DNA of 35,539 nt from Entrophospora sp. SA101 (GCA_958430865.1 CAUDNR010003558.1:38752-74290); one strand, 5' to 3'. Positions 9,793 to 20,180 are shown, counted from the stretch's first letter. Made by a program: numbers and translations. The notes: generated by a model from the sequence alone, not told the origin.

Positions 9793-9996
9793 TTATACGG
9801 CTAGACCCGCAATTTCGCCTTGCAGATCTTTCCATTCGTAAGGAACTAATCGCTTATTGTTGTTGTTATCATTGTTATTATATTCGAGTGTGAACGATTG
9901 GCACTCCTCGGTCAATAAGTAAAGGTTTTTTCTTTCAATATGAAAGGGTAAACATATCACTATAGTTAATAATCTTTGAGGTTTTTCCATCTGCAC
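9793..9996 (-). CDS. Hypothetical small ORF or terminal exon (copy 1)
   Basis: A 67-codon open frame. Just inside its start lies a plausible acceptor (TTTTTATGTGCAG directly before ATGGAAAAACC), so it may be the last exon of a longer gene rather than a free-standing ORF. It has a hydrophobic N-terminal stretch (LLTIVICLPF), a central Asn/Asp run and an acidic/aromatic end. Codon use is less AT-biased than in the flanking spacer, which favours coding. No domain is recognised and no convincing upstream exon was found within 1 kb. An identical copy lies at 27950-28153. Confidence 0.4.
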   Translation of the reverse strand: MQMEKPQRLLTIVICLPFHIERKNLYLLTEECQSFTLEYNNNDNNNNKRLVPYEWKDLQGEIAGLAV

Positions 9997-12900
9997 ATAA
10001 AAAATTTTTTCAGAAAATAACTTCCAAATTTGGTTAGCATCCCGCCATTTATCAAGTCAAAGATTCCTTATTAATATTAATGACTTTTTTCAATTTAATA
10101 GATTACATAAATGTGAAGCATAATAAATTATATTTCTAAAATAGTTGTTAATGATAAAGTTGTTCAGCCGCCCCTCCATATTTTATGATATTTTTTTCAG
10201 TGTTACCATGCATTGAATTATTCACCGGTAATTAAACAGTTTCAGATATATTAATATATATATATATGTATATATATGTATATATATGCGAAATTGCGTA
10301 GTTCATGTTTTGAAATCGGCGTTATGGCAACACAGAAGTTGTGACTTGTATTGTACGCGATTGTTTTTCTAAATCTCTTTTTTCTTAACGGAATACAGCC
10401 TAGGAATCTAAAATTGCAGTTATATAAAAAAAATTACTATTTCCCTTCTTTATTTATTCATCTATCCATTCGTCCATCCATTTGCCAATTTATACATATA
10501 CATTCTTGTCAGAATAATAGCTTATAAGCGTAATAATAAATATAAAATAAATAATACATATGAAATTAATCAATTAATACAAACAGTTAATTTAATTTGA
10601 TATACTACCAAAAGAAATTGTATGTTTAGATTGGTTGGTATGCATCGAGAACAAAAGATCCTAATACTAATTATATAACTCTGTCACATGTGGCAAAAGA
10701 TTATTTTTCAATACAGGCTACGAGTGTATATAAAGTGAACAAATGTTTAGCATTGCTAAAAATATATTCGAAATAGGTTAGATTCGGAAAGGCACAAACG
10801 AGTCTATGCCTAAAGATCTGGTTTGAAGCAGAAATTGTTTCAATCTAATTTTATGTATTATAATAAAATAATAAGCTGTTTTTAGCTTAAATAATATTAC
10901 AAATATTTTTATGTTTTAAAAACAAAGCTTGAGACTTTTTCCGAGGACTTTTTCAAGACTTTAAGTCCCAATATAGGATTGTCATGACCGATTAACATCT
11001 TTAATCAGGAACCCTGACCACAAGATCTAATCTTATAACAAAGGTTCGTTATAAGGGTACATCTCTTTTTGTATATTACAAACACGATTTTTGGAGTTAG
11101 CGAAAAAATACAATCAATGCAATATTTGACGATAATACTATCTTTGGAAATTTTCGAAAGAAAAGGAAAAAACTGTACACAAAATTGATTACGTTGTGTA
11201 TAAACCCGATCATTTTTCGCTATCATGATCGTAAGCATTCTTTCAAATTTTTTAAAACGTTCAAAGGCTGTATTTATATAATTATAACAAAAAAAAAATA
11301 TCATTTAATTAAAATTAAACAATCTGGAATTGATTCATTACTGTTAAAGGAATCAACTAGGTTTTTTTGAAAATGTAAAGAATATTCTTTCCTGCTACTA
11401 CTGTACTAAAAAAGCATAATGGATTAATTTCCTATTAATTTCCTTATTGAGCGGGTCAACCATGTCTTTTTTGAGAATACTTTTCCCGCCACTAAAAAAA
11501 CAATAATTTCATTATTGATAAAGGAATCAACCAAGCTTTTTTTGGATGTAAAGAATATTTTTTCCAAAAAGCATAATAATTAAAAAAAAAGTTACCCAGT
11601 TTTTTTTTTGGCGTTAAGTTCAATAAAATTTAATTTTGATCATCAACCAATCAAAAACTCTTCTATATGTAAATAACAATATTTTTATCAAAGAAAACGA
11701 CAAATTCAGTATTTTTAAGAAAGGGAAATTCTAAAAAAACAATAGTGACAATTATTGAGCTGAAACTCTACATTCTACTTATTCTACTTGAGAATTATTG
11801 TCAAACAACAATCACCACTGTTGGTGTTACTAATACTAATATTAATACTAATACTAATATTAATACTAATACTAATATTAATACTAATACTAATATTAAT
11901 ACTAATACTAATACCGTAAGTTAAATTCTTTCATAATTTAGAGGATGAAAATAGCTAAAGCCAAATCATTATTATAGATAAAAAGGAAAAATAAAAAACT
12001 TGCTTTTATTTAGTTCAAGCTCTAGTTAAACTAGATTTTGACTTCTTTATTATCTATTTTTAGACTAATCGATATTGATAAGTAGATTTAACAAACATCT
12101 TGTCAACATCTACTACAACGAATACTACTAAAAAAAAACAAGAAAATCATGGAAAAAAGAAGTTAATTCAGGTATGAAATTTATGGCGTGCTTAAATTTA
12201 TAATATTAAAGAAATGATATTGATGACACTGAAAACAGATCGCTATGCGATTAATACATGATATAAACTCGGAAGCCCCCGTAATCCATATAATAAAAAA
12301 ATGTAAATTAACAATTCCAATATATACAAAATTAAAAAATATAATTTATTAAAAATATACATTTTTTCCGAATAATAGACATTTTTAAATTTTGTTACAT
12401 CGCTAAGATATAATCTTATTCCTCAACTACTTTCAGTCACCAGTCAAAAAAAGGTATGCATACTTTTAATATCATTTTAAATGTTCCAATCATTGCAATA
12501 TCTATTCATTTTAGGTCGTTAATTAGAATTGGTATATTTGATGGTATAATAGCAGTAAATATAGAAGCAAAAAATTTGATAAAGGAAAAGTTAAAAAATT
12601 GACATCTTAAGTATAGTAAACAACAATAATATCTTGATATCAGTTGTATGTTAACTTGGATTAGAAAGGCTCGTGATTTGGTATTCAAAGACATTTATAA
12701 AGCTAGCGTAATCAGTGATCATGCCATATTAGAGGTTTGTTGTACGAATTTGATGGTAAATTATTATTATAGTGTACGAAAACTTGATTTTTCCCAAAAT
12801 TTTAAGTGTATGAAATCGTATATTTGTTCGATATACCGACAGATTTTATAAAATTTATTAACGTTGACAGAAGTGATAAAGGAAGCCAAACTTACAAAGA

Positions 12901-13191
12901 CATCGTTTCAAGGCTTTCCCGGAATCACTCCTATTTTATTAATAATCATTAGGAAGCCCTAGTCTGGCTCTAAAAAATTTTATTATGATGAAAAAAGTCA
13001 CTTGTTAAAAGAAAAACAACGAAAATTTTTTTTTGGACAACAAAAAATTTTGTTCGTGTAATGGTTATAATGAATGCAATGTCCTGCGGCTGGTAAGAAA
13101 TTCTCAGAAACTGATTCAAATACTTTTTTTAAAGACAATAGTGGTGACAATAATAATGATAAGTATAAAGAAAACTTAATTTATTCATTAC
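9997..13191. other. Long gene-poor AT-rich interval (copy 1)
   Basis: About 3.2 kb with no gene I can support. It holds a TA/GTATATATAT repeat (about 10248-10288) and two diverged similar segments near 11325-11420 and 11505-11580 (shared AAAGGAATCAAC and TGTAAAGAATATT). It also holds an 18-bp minisatellite (11829-11914) and weak ORFs. The plus-strand frame at 12648-12851 (67 codons) has some non-AT-biased codons and could be a protein relic. Confidence 0.4.
11829..11914. repeat. 18-bp minisatellite, 4.8 copies (copy 1)
   Basis: The unit ACTAATACTAATATTAAT is repeated four times without a mismatch, followed by a 14-nt partial unit. The same array with the same number of units is present at 29986-30071. 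Confidence 0.95.
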
Positions 13192-13311
13192 CTTCACCGT
13201 ATTTAATTTCAGTCCAATCAACAATATGATAAATTCTTTCTTTACAAACGTATTTTATTGTTGATGTTTTTGTGGTGCCAGTCGGGTCACCTATTATCAA
13301 CATCTTAACAC
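13192..13311 (-). pseudogene. Degenerate Rad17-like P-loop exon (copy 1)
   Basis: A 120-nt exon-like segment with an acceptor (TTTTACAAG) and donor (GTAATG). Its translation includes KMLIIGDPTGTTKTSTIKYV followed by a stretch ending IVDWTEIKYGEG. This aligns in character with the Walker A region of Rad17 checkpoint clamp-loader proteins (LLITGPPGCGKTTTLKILSKE...EW). The Lys-Thr is kept, but the second P-loop Gly is replaced by Thr and one residue appears inserted after the first Gly. No other Rad17 domain was found next to it, so I read it as an isolated, decayed exon. It could also be part of a divergent unannotated gene with the ORF at 13642-13959. Confidence 0.45.
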
Positions 13312-13641
13312 CTTGTAAAATGTTCTATTTATATTTTTTTGATGATTTTTTTCAATTAGATGAAAGGTAAATTGTCATTATTATTGTTGTATATTTGCAT
13401 TTTTGTTGACATTTTCAAACATGTCACCAAGTGCCTCATCAACTTATTTTCTTCCCTAAATATTATAGATAAAAGGTGATTAATTAAATTAATTAATCAA
13501 CCAACAAGTCCATGTCCATATATTAAAAAAAAAACTAACCTCGGACAGATCATCGGAGGCACATTTTTTTTTTTAAAAAAAAAACAATTAATATTAAACT
13601 AGAGTGACGACAAGTGCCGATAACCACCATTATTACGATAA

Positions 13642-13959
13642 TCACTTACTCGCGTTGTTCTTTTCCTGTTTCTTTGTTTCTTCTTTGGCAGGCATTTTGA
13701 GAAAATTAATTTTTTTTATTACACTACTCAAAATTAAGTTCCTGAAAAAACAATAAGAAAGAAAAAATGAAAATTTATTATTATTATTATTGGCACTTGG
13801 TGTTTGTACAAAGATTTTTTTGACATGATTGGAATTTTTTTCTTTGGAGGAACAATTTATTTTGACAGATGGCAAAACATGAGTGAATGTTGTTTGGTTT
13901 GGTTCTGAAGGCGTGTTAATAACTAACCTGAAGCACTTTTTTTTAATTTGTATTGACAT
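13642..13959 (-). CDS. Hypothetical ORF, possibly 5' exons of the Rad17-like remnant (copy 1)
   Basis: A 105-codon frame. Residues about 1-60 are polar and Ser/Thr/Asn/Lys-rich, ending in an Asn run. The middle (encoded near 13800-13740) looks like an intron, with a pyrimidine-rich tract and TTTTTTCAG acceptor. The end is a short Lys/Glu-rich segment (MPAKEETKKQEKNNA) closed by a perfect GTAAGT donor at about 13647. The true gene is therefore probably spliced and continues toward lower coordinates, where a segment spelling ASDDLSE with a GTTAGT donor lies near 13535-13555. I could not join these exons in one frame, so function and integrity are open. Confidence 0.35.
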   Translation of the reverse strand: MSIQIKKKCFRLVINTPSEPNQTTFTHVLPSVKINCSSKEKNSNHVKKIFVQTPSANNNNNKFSFFLSYCFFRNLILSSVIKKINFLKMPAKEETKKQEKNNASK

Positions 13960-14405
13960 GTCTTTTAGTTATTATAAATATTATAATGAAATCAAAACGC
14001 GGACAGATCTTGGTGGATAATTGTGATGATGATAAATGAACAATTGGTATTTCACTTTTGCTTTTCGTTATTAATATTAATATTATACTCGAAGGGAAAT
14101 CATCACAAAGTTAGCCTATAAAATTAAATGTCCACCATGCTTTTTTATTGCTTTACATGATTGGCAAAACACGAATTAATATTAACCGGAATTTGAATTA
14201 ACTTTTTTGTGCCAATCAATTGTTTACAACAAATTTTTTTGTTCTTAATATTATTTATGGTAATAACAAAATTAATAATCTATCTATCTTTTATGCTAAA
14301 AATTTTTTCATGTGGATGGATATGACTAAATTAAATCAAAGTAATAGTAGATGTTACACTTCCGTTTATCTTATTGGAAAATTTAACTAGCTGATTTGTA
14401 AAAAT
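13960..14405. other. Intergenic AT-rich spacer (copy 1)
   Basis: No gene or clear repeat was recognised up to the MITE at 14406. Confidence 0.4.
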
Positions 14406-14797
14406 TAGTGATGTTAGCCGGCTAAGGAATTTTTAAACGGCTCAGCCGGCCAAAAAAATTTCTCTGGACATTCATTTTTAAATCTGGAATTTTAGTGCAG
14501 TATTCAATGGCATAGACATTTAGTTGAAATGGGTCCACATACATTACTTAGGATGACAAGAAAAACATACATTTACTCAAAAAGCAAAATACAATACATT
14601 GTAGCAGGATAAAAGCCATAGAGTTTCTATTCGTAATACAAATTCTTATTTAATTCGATTATTATTCGTTTTATTCAAATTATTATATTCATTTATTCGA
14701 ATTATTCGTTCTATTTGAATTATTCATTCTATTCATTCTATTTGTTCTATTCATTTATTCAAATAAACTTTCAATGTAATTCGAATACTCAAATTAC
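14406..14797 (+). mobile_element. hAT-type MITE, left end, truncated; contains duplication breakpoint
   Basis: Begins TAGTGATGTTAGCCGGCTAA, the same end as the complete 485-bp MITE at 32564-33048. Positions 14406-14527 are identical to that element. From 14528 to about 14797 it is still homologous but clearly diverged (substitutions and small indels), and then similarity stops before the right terminal repeat. The first 122 bp and the remainder thus look like pieces of two different copies of the family. Confidence 0.75.
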
Positions 14798-15143
14798 CTC
14801 ATAGTGAAGAGAGTCAGAAATTTTCACTTCAATCACTATACACCTCGATATGGGGCATGCCGCAACAAAACCAGACAAAGTGAACATTGGTATTACCAAG
14901 ATTTTCAGAGATCAATAATGTTTAACATCACAATTGTATTGCCAATGCAACATGATCATGATATTTGTCTAGACAAAAATAGTTAATATGAAACTCATTT
15001 ACATCCGATCTACAATGGAACCCAAAAATTAGAAGTATTTTGAAGAAAGAACAAGGTGAAAAAATTGCTCCTTATATTTTTAAATTAGCAGATACCAAAT
15101 CTTTNNNNNNNNNNATTATTATCAGAAGGGATAATAATTGACA
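14798..15143. other. Unique sequence and assembly gap
   Basis: Contains a weak 60-codon plus-strand frame at 14804-14986 with no recognisable domain, then the run of N at 15105-15114. No gene is supported. Confidence 0.4.
15105..15114. other. Assembly gap (10 N)
   Basis: Ten consecutive N between unrelated sequences. This implies a scaffold join of unknown true length lying between the two duplication copies. Confidence 0.99.
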
Positions 15144-16025
15144 TGTTCCGGCTCAGGCAGAAAACATAGCAACTGCTGAGAAAACATTACCGGACGGGAA
15201 GTAAGAAAACTTGCCCTGCAGAGAGTTAAATAGCTTGAACACTATAAAGCAAAGAAAGTAATCAAAGAATTACACAACTGGATACTACCATAGGAAGGGA
15301 TAAATAATATTATAACCAAATCAATAGATTTGTATGAGATGCGGAATTTTGATCTCACACTACTTTAAAGTCAACCCTATTTTCAGATTACTAATTAAAA
15401 TTCTCAGATTACTAATTAAACATAGTAAAATTATAAGTGAACATATAGAAATGCTAAGTGAATGCTAATTAAACAATATACAAACACTGATTAAGAATAT
15501 TAAAACTGTAAGTGAATATTGTAAAATAGTAAATTATAAATCACGGGAAACGAACATATAAATCGGGAATGATTTATGAAGTTAAACACAAATAAAATCG
15601 GAAAAACTGATCAAGTGATCAAAACAGTTAACACCAATAAAATAATTGACTCACGGAAATATTGGAAATATAAATATTCCAACATTCTAAATGTAACGAA
15701 TTACAAAGTCTCAGAATAATATTTAAACGAAAGAATTTTACATGACTCATGTTGACTAGAAATTACTTGAAAATAATTCTACATGGAAGGTTTAAATAAT
15801 GATTAAAGAATACATTAATTAGTATAATTTAGGATTTTAAAGAAATCGGAGAACTAGATGATAGAAACCTCTAAAATGTATAAATACGTTGTAAATTTCT
15901 CTTTCATGTAATCTTTAGTTTTTTAGTAAACTCAAATATTATTATAAATAAACCTTGTCCTTGACCTTGTCCTTGTTAACTTTGAACATTATATTTTCGT
16001 AATGATAATAAATCTACCCCTAACA
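15144..16025 (+). mobile_element. LTR-like repeat, probable solo LTR
   Basis: Starts TGTTCCGGCTCAGGCAG and ends CCCCTAACA, giving TG...CA boundaries. It contains a TATAAATA box near 15880, an AATAAA-type signal near 15950 and a tandem CCTTGT(C/A) motif near its end, all typical of an LTR. Its first about 230 bp are repeated in diverged form at 16129-16372. No gag or pol frame lies between, and no clear target duplication was found, so the exact ends are tentative. Confidence 0.5.
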
Positions 16026-16128
16026 ACGAATTTATACTAATCCCGTGCATAATTATTTTCTCTTATTTTATATTATTTTTATTATTTTTATTTCTTTTTT
16101 TTTCATTTAGTGCTTTTAGTGAGAGACG

Positions 16129-16372
16129 TGCTGGCTCAGGCAGATAACAAAGAACTGCTGAGAAGACGTTACCGGAAGGGAAGTAAGGAAACTTGCCCTG
16201 TAAATAATTAAATAGCTTGAGCACTATAGTAAAAGATAGTTTTGAGAGTAAAGCATAAATATACATTCGCGGAAATTGTTATTACAATTTAGTATAAATA
16301 AATGGGAAAATTGTATTGGCATGTCATCATAAATAAAAAATCAAGAGATTTGTGTGAGACAGAATTTTTGAT
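16129..16372 (+). mobile_element. Partial second copy of the LTR-like repeat
   Basis: Shares with 15144-15365 the blocks GGCTCAGGCAGA, AACTGCTGAGAA, GGGAAGTAAG, AACTTGCCCTG, AATAGCTTGA and the terminal TTTTGATCTCACA, with substitutions and indels between. Only the 5' quarter of the repeat is present, and the sequence after it is unrelated AT-rich DNA. Confidence 0.6.
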
Positions 16373-17035
16373 CTCACAATATATAAATTCTAATTAAATT
16401 ATAAATATTTTATCAATGCATGCTAATCATTATAGAGTTTATTATATGTATTAATATAAGATATATTTTATAGAAACAATAATTTTTATAACAAATATAT
16501 TATTAAATCTCAAAGGAAAATTATTTATTTTTAATTCTTTGCCAATGAGTTCTCAAGGTAAATGGTATTAGTTTTATTCATGTGTAAATTTGAAGCATTA
16601 AAAAACATTCTAATTTAAAAATAAAATTTTTGAAAACATAACTATCAACTAGACAAGTTGAGGGATGGTAGTGGAAGTCAATAACAAGACAACAATATAT
16701 CTCTATCTATTCTACATATACTATTTGTTCTGCTTATTCTTCATGGAAGTTATATCAAATTTTCTTTTTACTTTTAAACATGTGAGTGCTTCCTATGATT
16801 TTACTTGGTGAAGATAATTAATATAATTAATATAATATTGAGTTAGTATTTAGTATTAATATTTAATATTTAAATTAAGTACTTCTATACAACGCTTTCA
16901 ATTTTGTAAAACAGTAAAATCCTTTTTTTAAGCTAAATTCCATTTATATTTATTCATTATATTACTTTTTTTATTTTAAAAAAATCATTTTGTTACACCA
17001 TTTTAGTTTCGTTTTTTTCTTACGTTAATAAGCAT
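16373..17035. other. AT-rich intergenic sequence
   Basis: No gene or RNA was recognised. Contains TAATAT-rich low-complexity sequence near 16810-16880. Confidence 0.4.
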
Positions 17036-17182
17036 ATCCCTAAAAAGAGCAAAACACACTTAAATTCTACTTAATTCACACTGATGTTACACTTAAACAA
17101 TACTTAATTTCTACGCAAATTTAAGTATGTTTTGAGAGCATAATAAGGATATTTTAAGTGTGCGAACTTTGCATAGGGTCTC
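17036..17182. mobile_element. Small MITE-like inverted-repeat element
   Basis: The left end CCCTAAAAAGAGCAAAACAC continues to ACACACTTAAA. The right end, reverse-complemented, reads CCCTATGCAAAGTTCGCACA and continues to ACTTAAA. About 30 bp of imperfect terminal inverted repeat enclose about 90 bp of internal sequence that also contains the ACACTTAA and TTTAAGTA motifs. No target duplication was identified with confidence. Confidence 0.5.
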
Positions 17183-17371
17183 ATTTTTTTGGTGATAAAT
17201 CAAAGGTCACCAAGATGCTGAAGATCATAATCAATAGAATTGTATGTAAACATGGTGGTGCAGGTGCAAAGTTAAGCCCATTAAAATTATACAGGTTACA
17301 AATATATAGTAAGTGTTAAAGAATTTGAAAAATGATTGTATAAGAGTTTTATTAAAATTCTTTTATATCAG

Positions 17372-17735
17372 ATAATGAAACAATTGTCTATGAGTTGTTG
17401 ACCTCTTTTCAAGGGTTGTATATTTTTCATGAAGTCACGCAGTCAAAATTGCCAACTAATAAGGTTGAAGTAGCATTAATATCACATACCATAACAACAT
17501 TTCTCAAGTTTAGGGTTTGTTTTTTTCCCCTGTTCTATACCAACTTATCTTTTTTTATATATATCTAACAAAATTTCATCACTAGGAGTTACTTATGCAG
17601 AGTCTAAAAGATTATATTGTGGATACATATATTACATCAATAGATTCCAGTGAAAGCGTAACCAGTTTATCACATGTAGCACAGCAGAAATTCTTTATAA
17701 ATGATCAGTGTTCGCTTCACATTTTTAAGGAATAA
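17372..17735 (+). CDS. Unrecognised spliced gene, 3' exons only
   Basis: Two exons join cleanly in one frame: 17372-17514 (acceptor TTTTATATCAG, donor GTTTGT) and 17586-17735 (acceptor ATCACTAG, stop TAA at 17733-17735). Together they encode about 97 residues with a balanced, protein-like composition (EVTQSKLPTNKVEVALISHT, SSESVTSLSHVAQQKFF). I recognise no family. A further coding-like stretch lies upstream near 17210-17302 (KHGGAGAKL), but its donor phase does not fit, so the 5' part is missing or broken. The consistent splice phases favour a real or recently dead gene over a chance ORF. Confidence 0.5.
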
Positions 17736-17795
17736 AATTTATCACTTAATAAAAGGGAACTACATCTCTTATCATTTCTTTGTTAAAGGTAATTA

Positions 17796-18660
17796 CTGTG
17801 TAATTCCTCGATTCACAGTGTCACCAATCAGGATTTTCGTGTAATAAATTCAAAAAATAAAAATAAAAAGCATATTTTCAATTTCTTCAATTCCAAAAAA
17901 TGGATCACCAATTTGATTTATATTTTATAACAATAAAAAAAAACTTTTTTTGTAAATATAAACACAGGAAGAAGGGGATGAATACCAAGATCCAACTTAC
18001 ATTGAGACAGATTCCGACGAAGTACTACCTAAAAAATAGTAACTTATATTATATTCGTGTTGGTTCATAATTTATTATTTATTATCATTTGTAACTTTTT
18101 TATTTAAATTTAAAATTTTTTTCAAACAATCAAGGCGAACCTTTAAAAGAAATCGGTAATCACCCATCTATAAGGAAAACCTTAGGTTCAAAAATTAGTG
18201 AAAAAATAAATAATGATGTTTTAAAGAAACCTTTCAAACTTCCAACCAAAAAAAAGTCGGGTAGTGATGAGTTATTTATTGAAGAAAATTTAAATGATGA
18301 TGATTCTATGCCAAATATCATCATAAAAGGTGATAATAAATGTCAATATAAATTATAACAATGCTTTGTAATAATGTGTTTATATATTCATCGATGCTGT
18401 ATTGTATATTTTATAAATAAATGGCGATTCTATTTGACATTATGTGTGTAAATTCATGCGCAACGTACTAATGTTAATACACAATATATTAAATAAATAT
18501 TCTAAATACTCATTCTCAATATTCCTCTTCCAATATATTAAATAAATTATTTTATGATTATGTATAAATTCATTATAACGCGTACATACAAATCGGAATT
18601 TTTTATTTTTTGAATTTATTACACGAAAATCCTGATTGGTGACGGGGAATTACAAGTGTG
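17796..18660. mobile_element. Segment bounded by a 44-bp perfect inverted repeat
   Basis: Positions 17820-17863 and 18600-18643 are perfect reverse complements (44 nt, beginning GTCACCAATCAGGATTTTCG). Weaker similarity extends outward to TGTAATTCC / GGAATTACA. This is a TIR-like structure of about 865 bp. It encloses coding exons on the plus strand and no recognisable transposase. It may be a non-autonomous DNA transposon or a foldback element carrying gene pieces. Confidence 0.6.
17970..18358 (+). pseudogene. Acidic/Lys-rich coding exons inside the inverted-repeat segment
   Basis: The first exon-like piece follows an acceptor (AAACACAG) near 17970 and encodes an acidic stretch (EEGDEYQDPTYIETDSDEV) ending at a TAG at about 18037-18039. 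An intron-like spacer with GTAACT donor and CAATCAAG acceptor follows. The second piece, about 18136-18358, encodes about 73 residues (GEPLKEIGNHPSIRKTLG, LKKPFKLPTKKKSG, a DDD patch) ending in TAA. The apparent splice would create a stop at the junction, so the two cannot be joined without a change. I call it a pseudogene or two separate fragments; the family is unknown. Confidence 0.4.
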
Positions 18661-18968
18661 AATATCCCAGTAGTGGTAGTAGATAAGTAACCCTGATACA
18701 GATAAAAAAAAATCTGGATCAGGAAAAATCTATAAATTCCCAGTCACGCGGAAAAGGAAGTAAGTCATGGACCGAATCAATCAACAAGCGGAAATTCGAA
18801 GAATTATCTATTCCAAGGATTATTTGCGTTACCTAAATAAAAATTTACAATTAAGCGATTCGTGTAACATCTTCGTCAATCATATAAAAATGATGCAGAA
18901 TTATTTTTCACAATTCAATTTTTAAACAATATAAATTATTAGTAAATTCCTATATAAAAATAAATATA
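18359..18968. other. Spacer upstream of Skp1
   Basis: Includes the right arm of the inverted repeat and about 300 bp of probable Skp1 promoter/5' UTR. No other gene was seen. Confidence 0.4.
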
Positions 18969-19774
18969 ATGGCCTCAGTTACTATTGATAAAATAATGGA
19001 AACTCAAAAGGTTACGTTGAAAAGCAACGATGAGGTAGAGTTCACAGTTAATGTGTTAGCTGCTAGTCGTTCCGTCTTGCTCAAAAATATGATTGAAGGT
19101 ACTAATTTTATTATTATTATATGAATGGCTTTTCCTAGTTTTATTAATATTACTCGATAATTAGACATTGGAGACACCGATCAAGTAATTCCTCTTCCTA
19201 ATGTTAAAGAAACAGTGTTAAGGAAAGTAAGTATATACATTTAAAACATTTATTATTTTTTTAAAAAAAAAGTATTTAAAAATAAATAATTATTTATTTA
19301 GGTGCTTGAATGGTGTGAATATCATGCAAAAGATTCACATTTATTCGATGACCATGATGATGCTCATAAGAAACTTATTGAGATTGATGATTGGGATCAA
19401 AAATATTTGGATTTGGAGCATGATATGCTTTTTGAGATTATCTTGGTAAATGATATTAATTATCTTTTAAAAAGATTTTTTATCATTAATTCTGTTTTGG
19501 TTTTTCTAGGCAGCAAATTATTTGGATATAAAACCATTATTGTAAATATAATATTTATATGTGTATTTCAGTATTTATATATATGTATTTATACGTGTGT
19601 GAATAATATTATTAATTAATGAATATTAGGGATATTTCGTGTAAAAATATTGCAAATATGATTAGAGAGAGGTCACCCGAGGAAATAAGATCTATGTTCA
19701 ATATACAGAATGATTTTACACAGGAAGAAGAAGATCAAATACGCAAAGAAAATGAATGGGCTGAATGCAGATAA
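18969..19774 (+). CDS. SKP1: Skp1, core adaptor of SCF ubiquitin ligases
   Basis: Links F-box proteins to cullin in SCF E3 ligases (nucleus and cytosol). Five exons: 18969-19098, 19165-19226, 19302-19445, 19510-19541 and 19630-19774. All introns are GT-AG and 513 nt give 170 residues (human SKP1 is 163). The N-terminal POZ fold is visible from [13 protein letters not shown] to IPLPNV. The linker and C-terminal Skp1 domain follow with the near-invariant [35 protein letters not shown] (quoted in part: [27 protein letters not shown]) and the F-box-binding tail [14 protein letters not shown]. The usual ATG start fits, and exon 4 is only 32 nt. The frame closes without a break, so the gene looks intact. 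It is transcribed toward the convergent PA-TM-RING gene, whose stop lies 407 bp downstream. Confidence 0.95.
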
Positions 19775-20180
19775 ATAATAATGCACCAAAAAAAGTTTCT
19801 ACAAAATACAAATTCTTTATTTCGAAAGAAAATCTTTAAATAATCTTTTTTTTTTTAATACAAAATAAACATATATTTCAAGATAAGAAAAAGATTAATT
19901 TTATATTGGTCAAGAAAAAGATTCTTAAACGCAATATATAAACGTATATACATGTTTTTATAGTATAATAATCAAAAAGCAAATTGTTTAGATTATTTAA
20001 TTATAATTAATATATTTATATTGTTTAATTAATATATTTATCAGTACATAAAGATAAATATAAATATTTGATTTCATATATATGTATATATTTTTAAAAA
20101 CCATGAATTATGGATTATTTGATAGTAAAGGAGTTTCTTCTATTGGTAATCCAATGTCACGTTTACAAATAGACCATGAA
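19775..20180. other. Convergent 3' spacer between Skp1 and PA-TM-RING genes
   Basis: AT-rich 3' flanks of both genes. Contains a decayed copy of the last PA-TM-RING exon (20101-20171), annotated separately. Confidence 0.5.
20101..20171 (-). pseudogene. Tandem, decayed copy of the last PA-TM-RING exon
   Basis: On the minus strand this reads [17 protein letters not shown] and a stop, clearly paralogous to the functional last exon at 20258-20181 ([20 protein letters not shown], stop). The codons for the first Cys-Pro of CPIC are changed and no AG acceptor precedes it, so it cannot replace the real exon and complete the RING finger. Confidence 0.75.

Larger units (their letters stand above)
4761..14527. 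repeat. 9.77-kb direct duplication, copy 1
   Basis: Matches 22917-32685 base for base in the stretches compared, with offsets stepping 18156, 18157 and 18158. The steps come from two homopolymer differences: a T6/T7 run at 8966-8971, and an A10/A11 run near 13575-13584. It starts abruptly at 4761 (flanks TTTCC versus AGGA) and stops at 14527 inside a hAT-type MITE. It holds the secreted protein, ALDH8, CRIB and Rad17-like loci. It may be a genuine segmental duplication or two alleles scaffolded in tandem, since an N gap lies between the copies. Confidence 0.95.

Noticed and set aside
11005..11370. ORFs on both strands in the gene-poor interval (also 29162-29527)
   Set aside because: AT-driven open frames, low-complexity composition, no splice or domain support.
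12506..12851. Overlapping ORFs on both strands (also 30663-31008)
   Set aside because: No domain. The plus-strand frame has some coding flavour but nothing firm; mentioned only within the spacer entry.
16063..16266. Minus-strand ORF containing LPEPARLSLK
   Set aside because: Lies across the start of the LTR-like repeat and is explained by that non-coding sequence.
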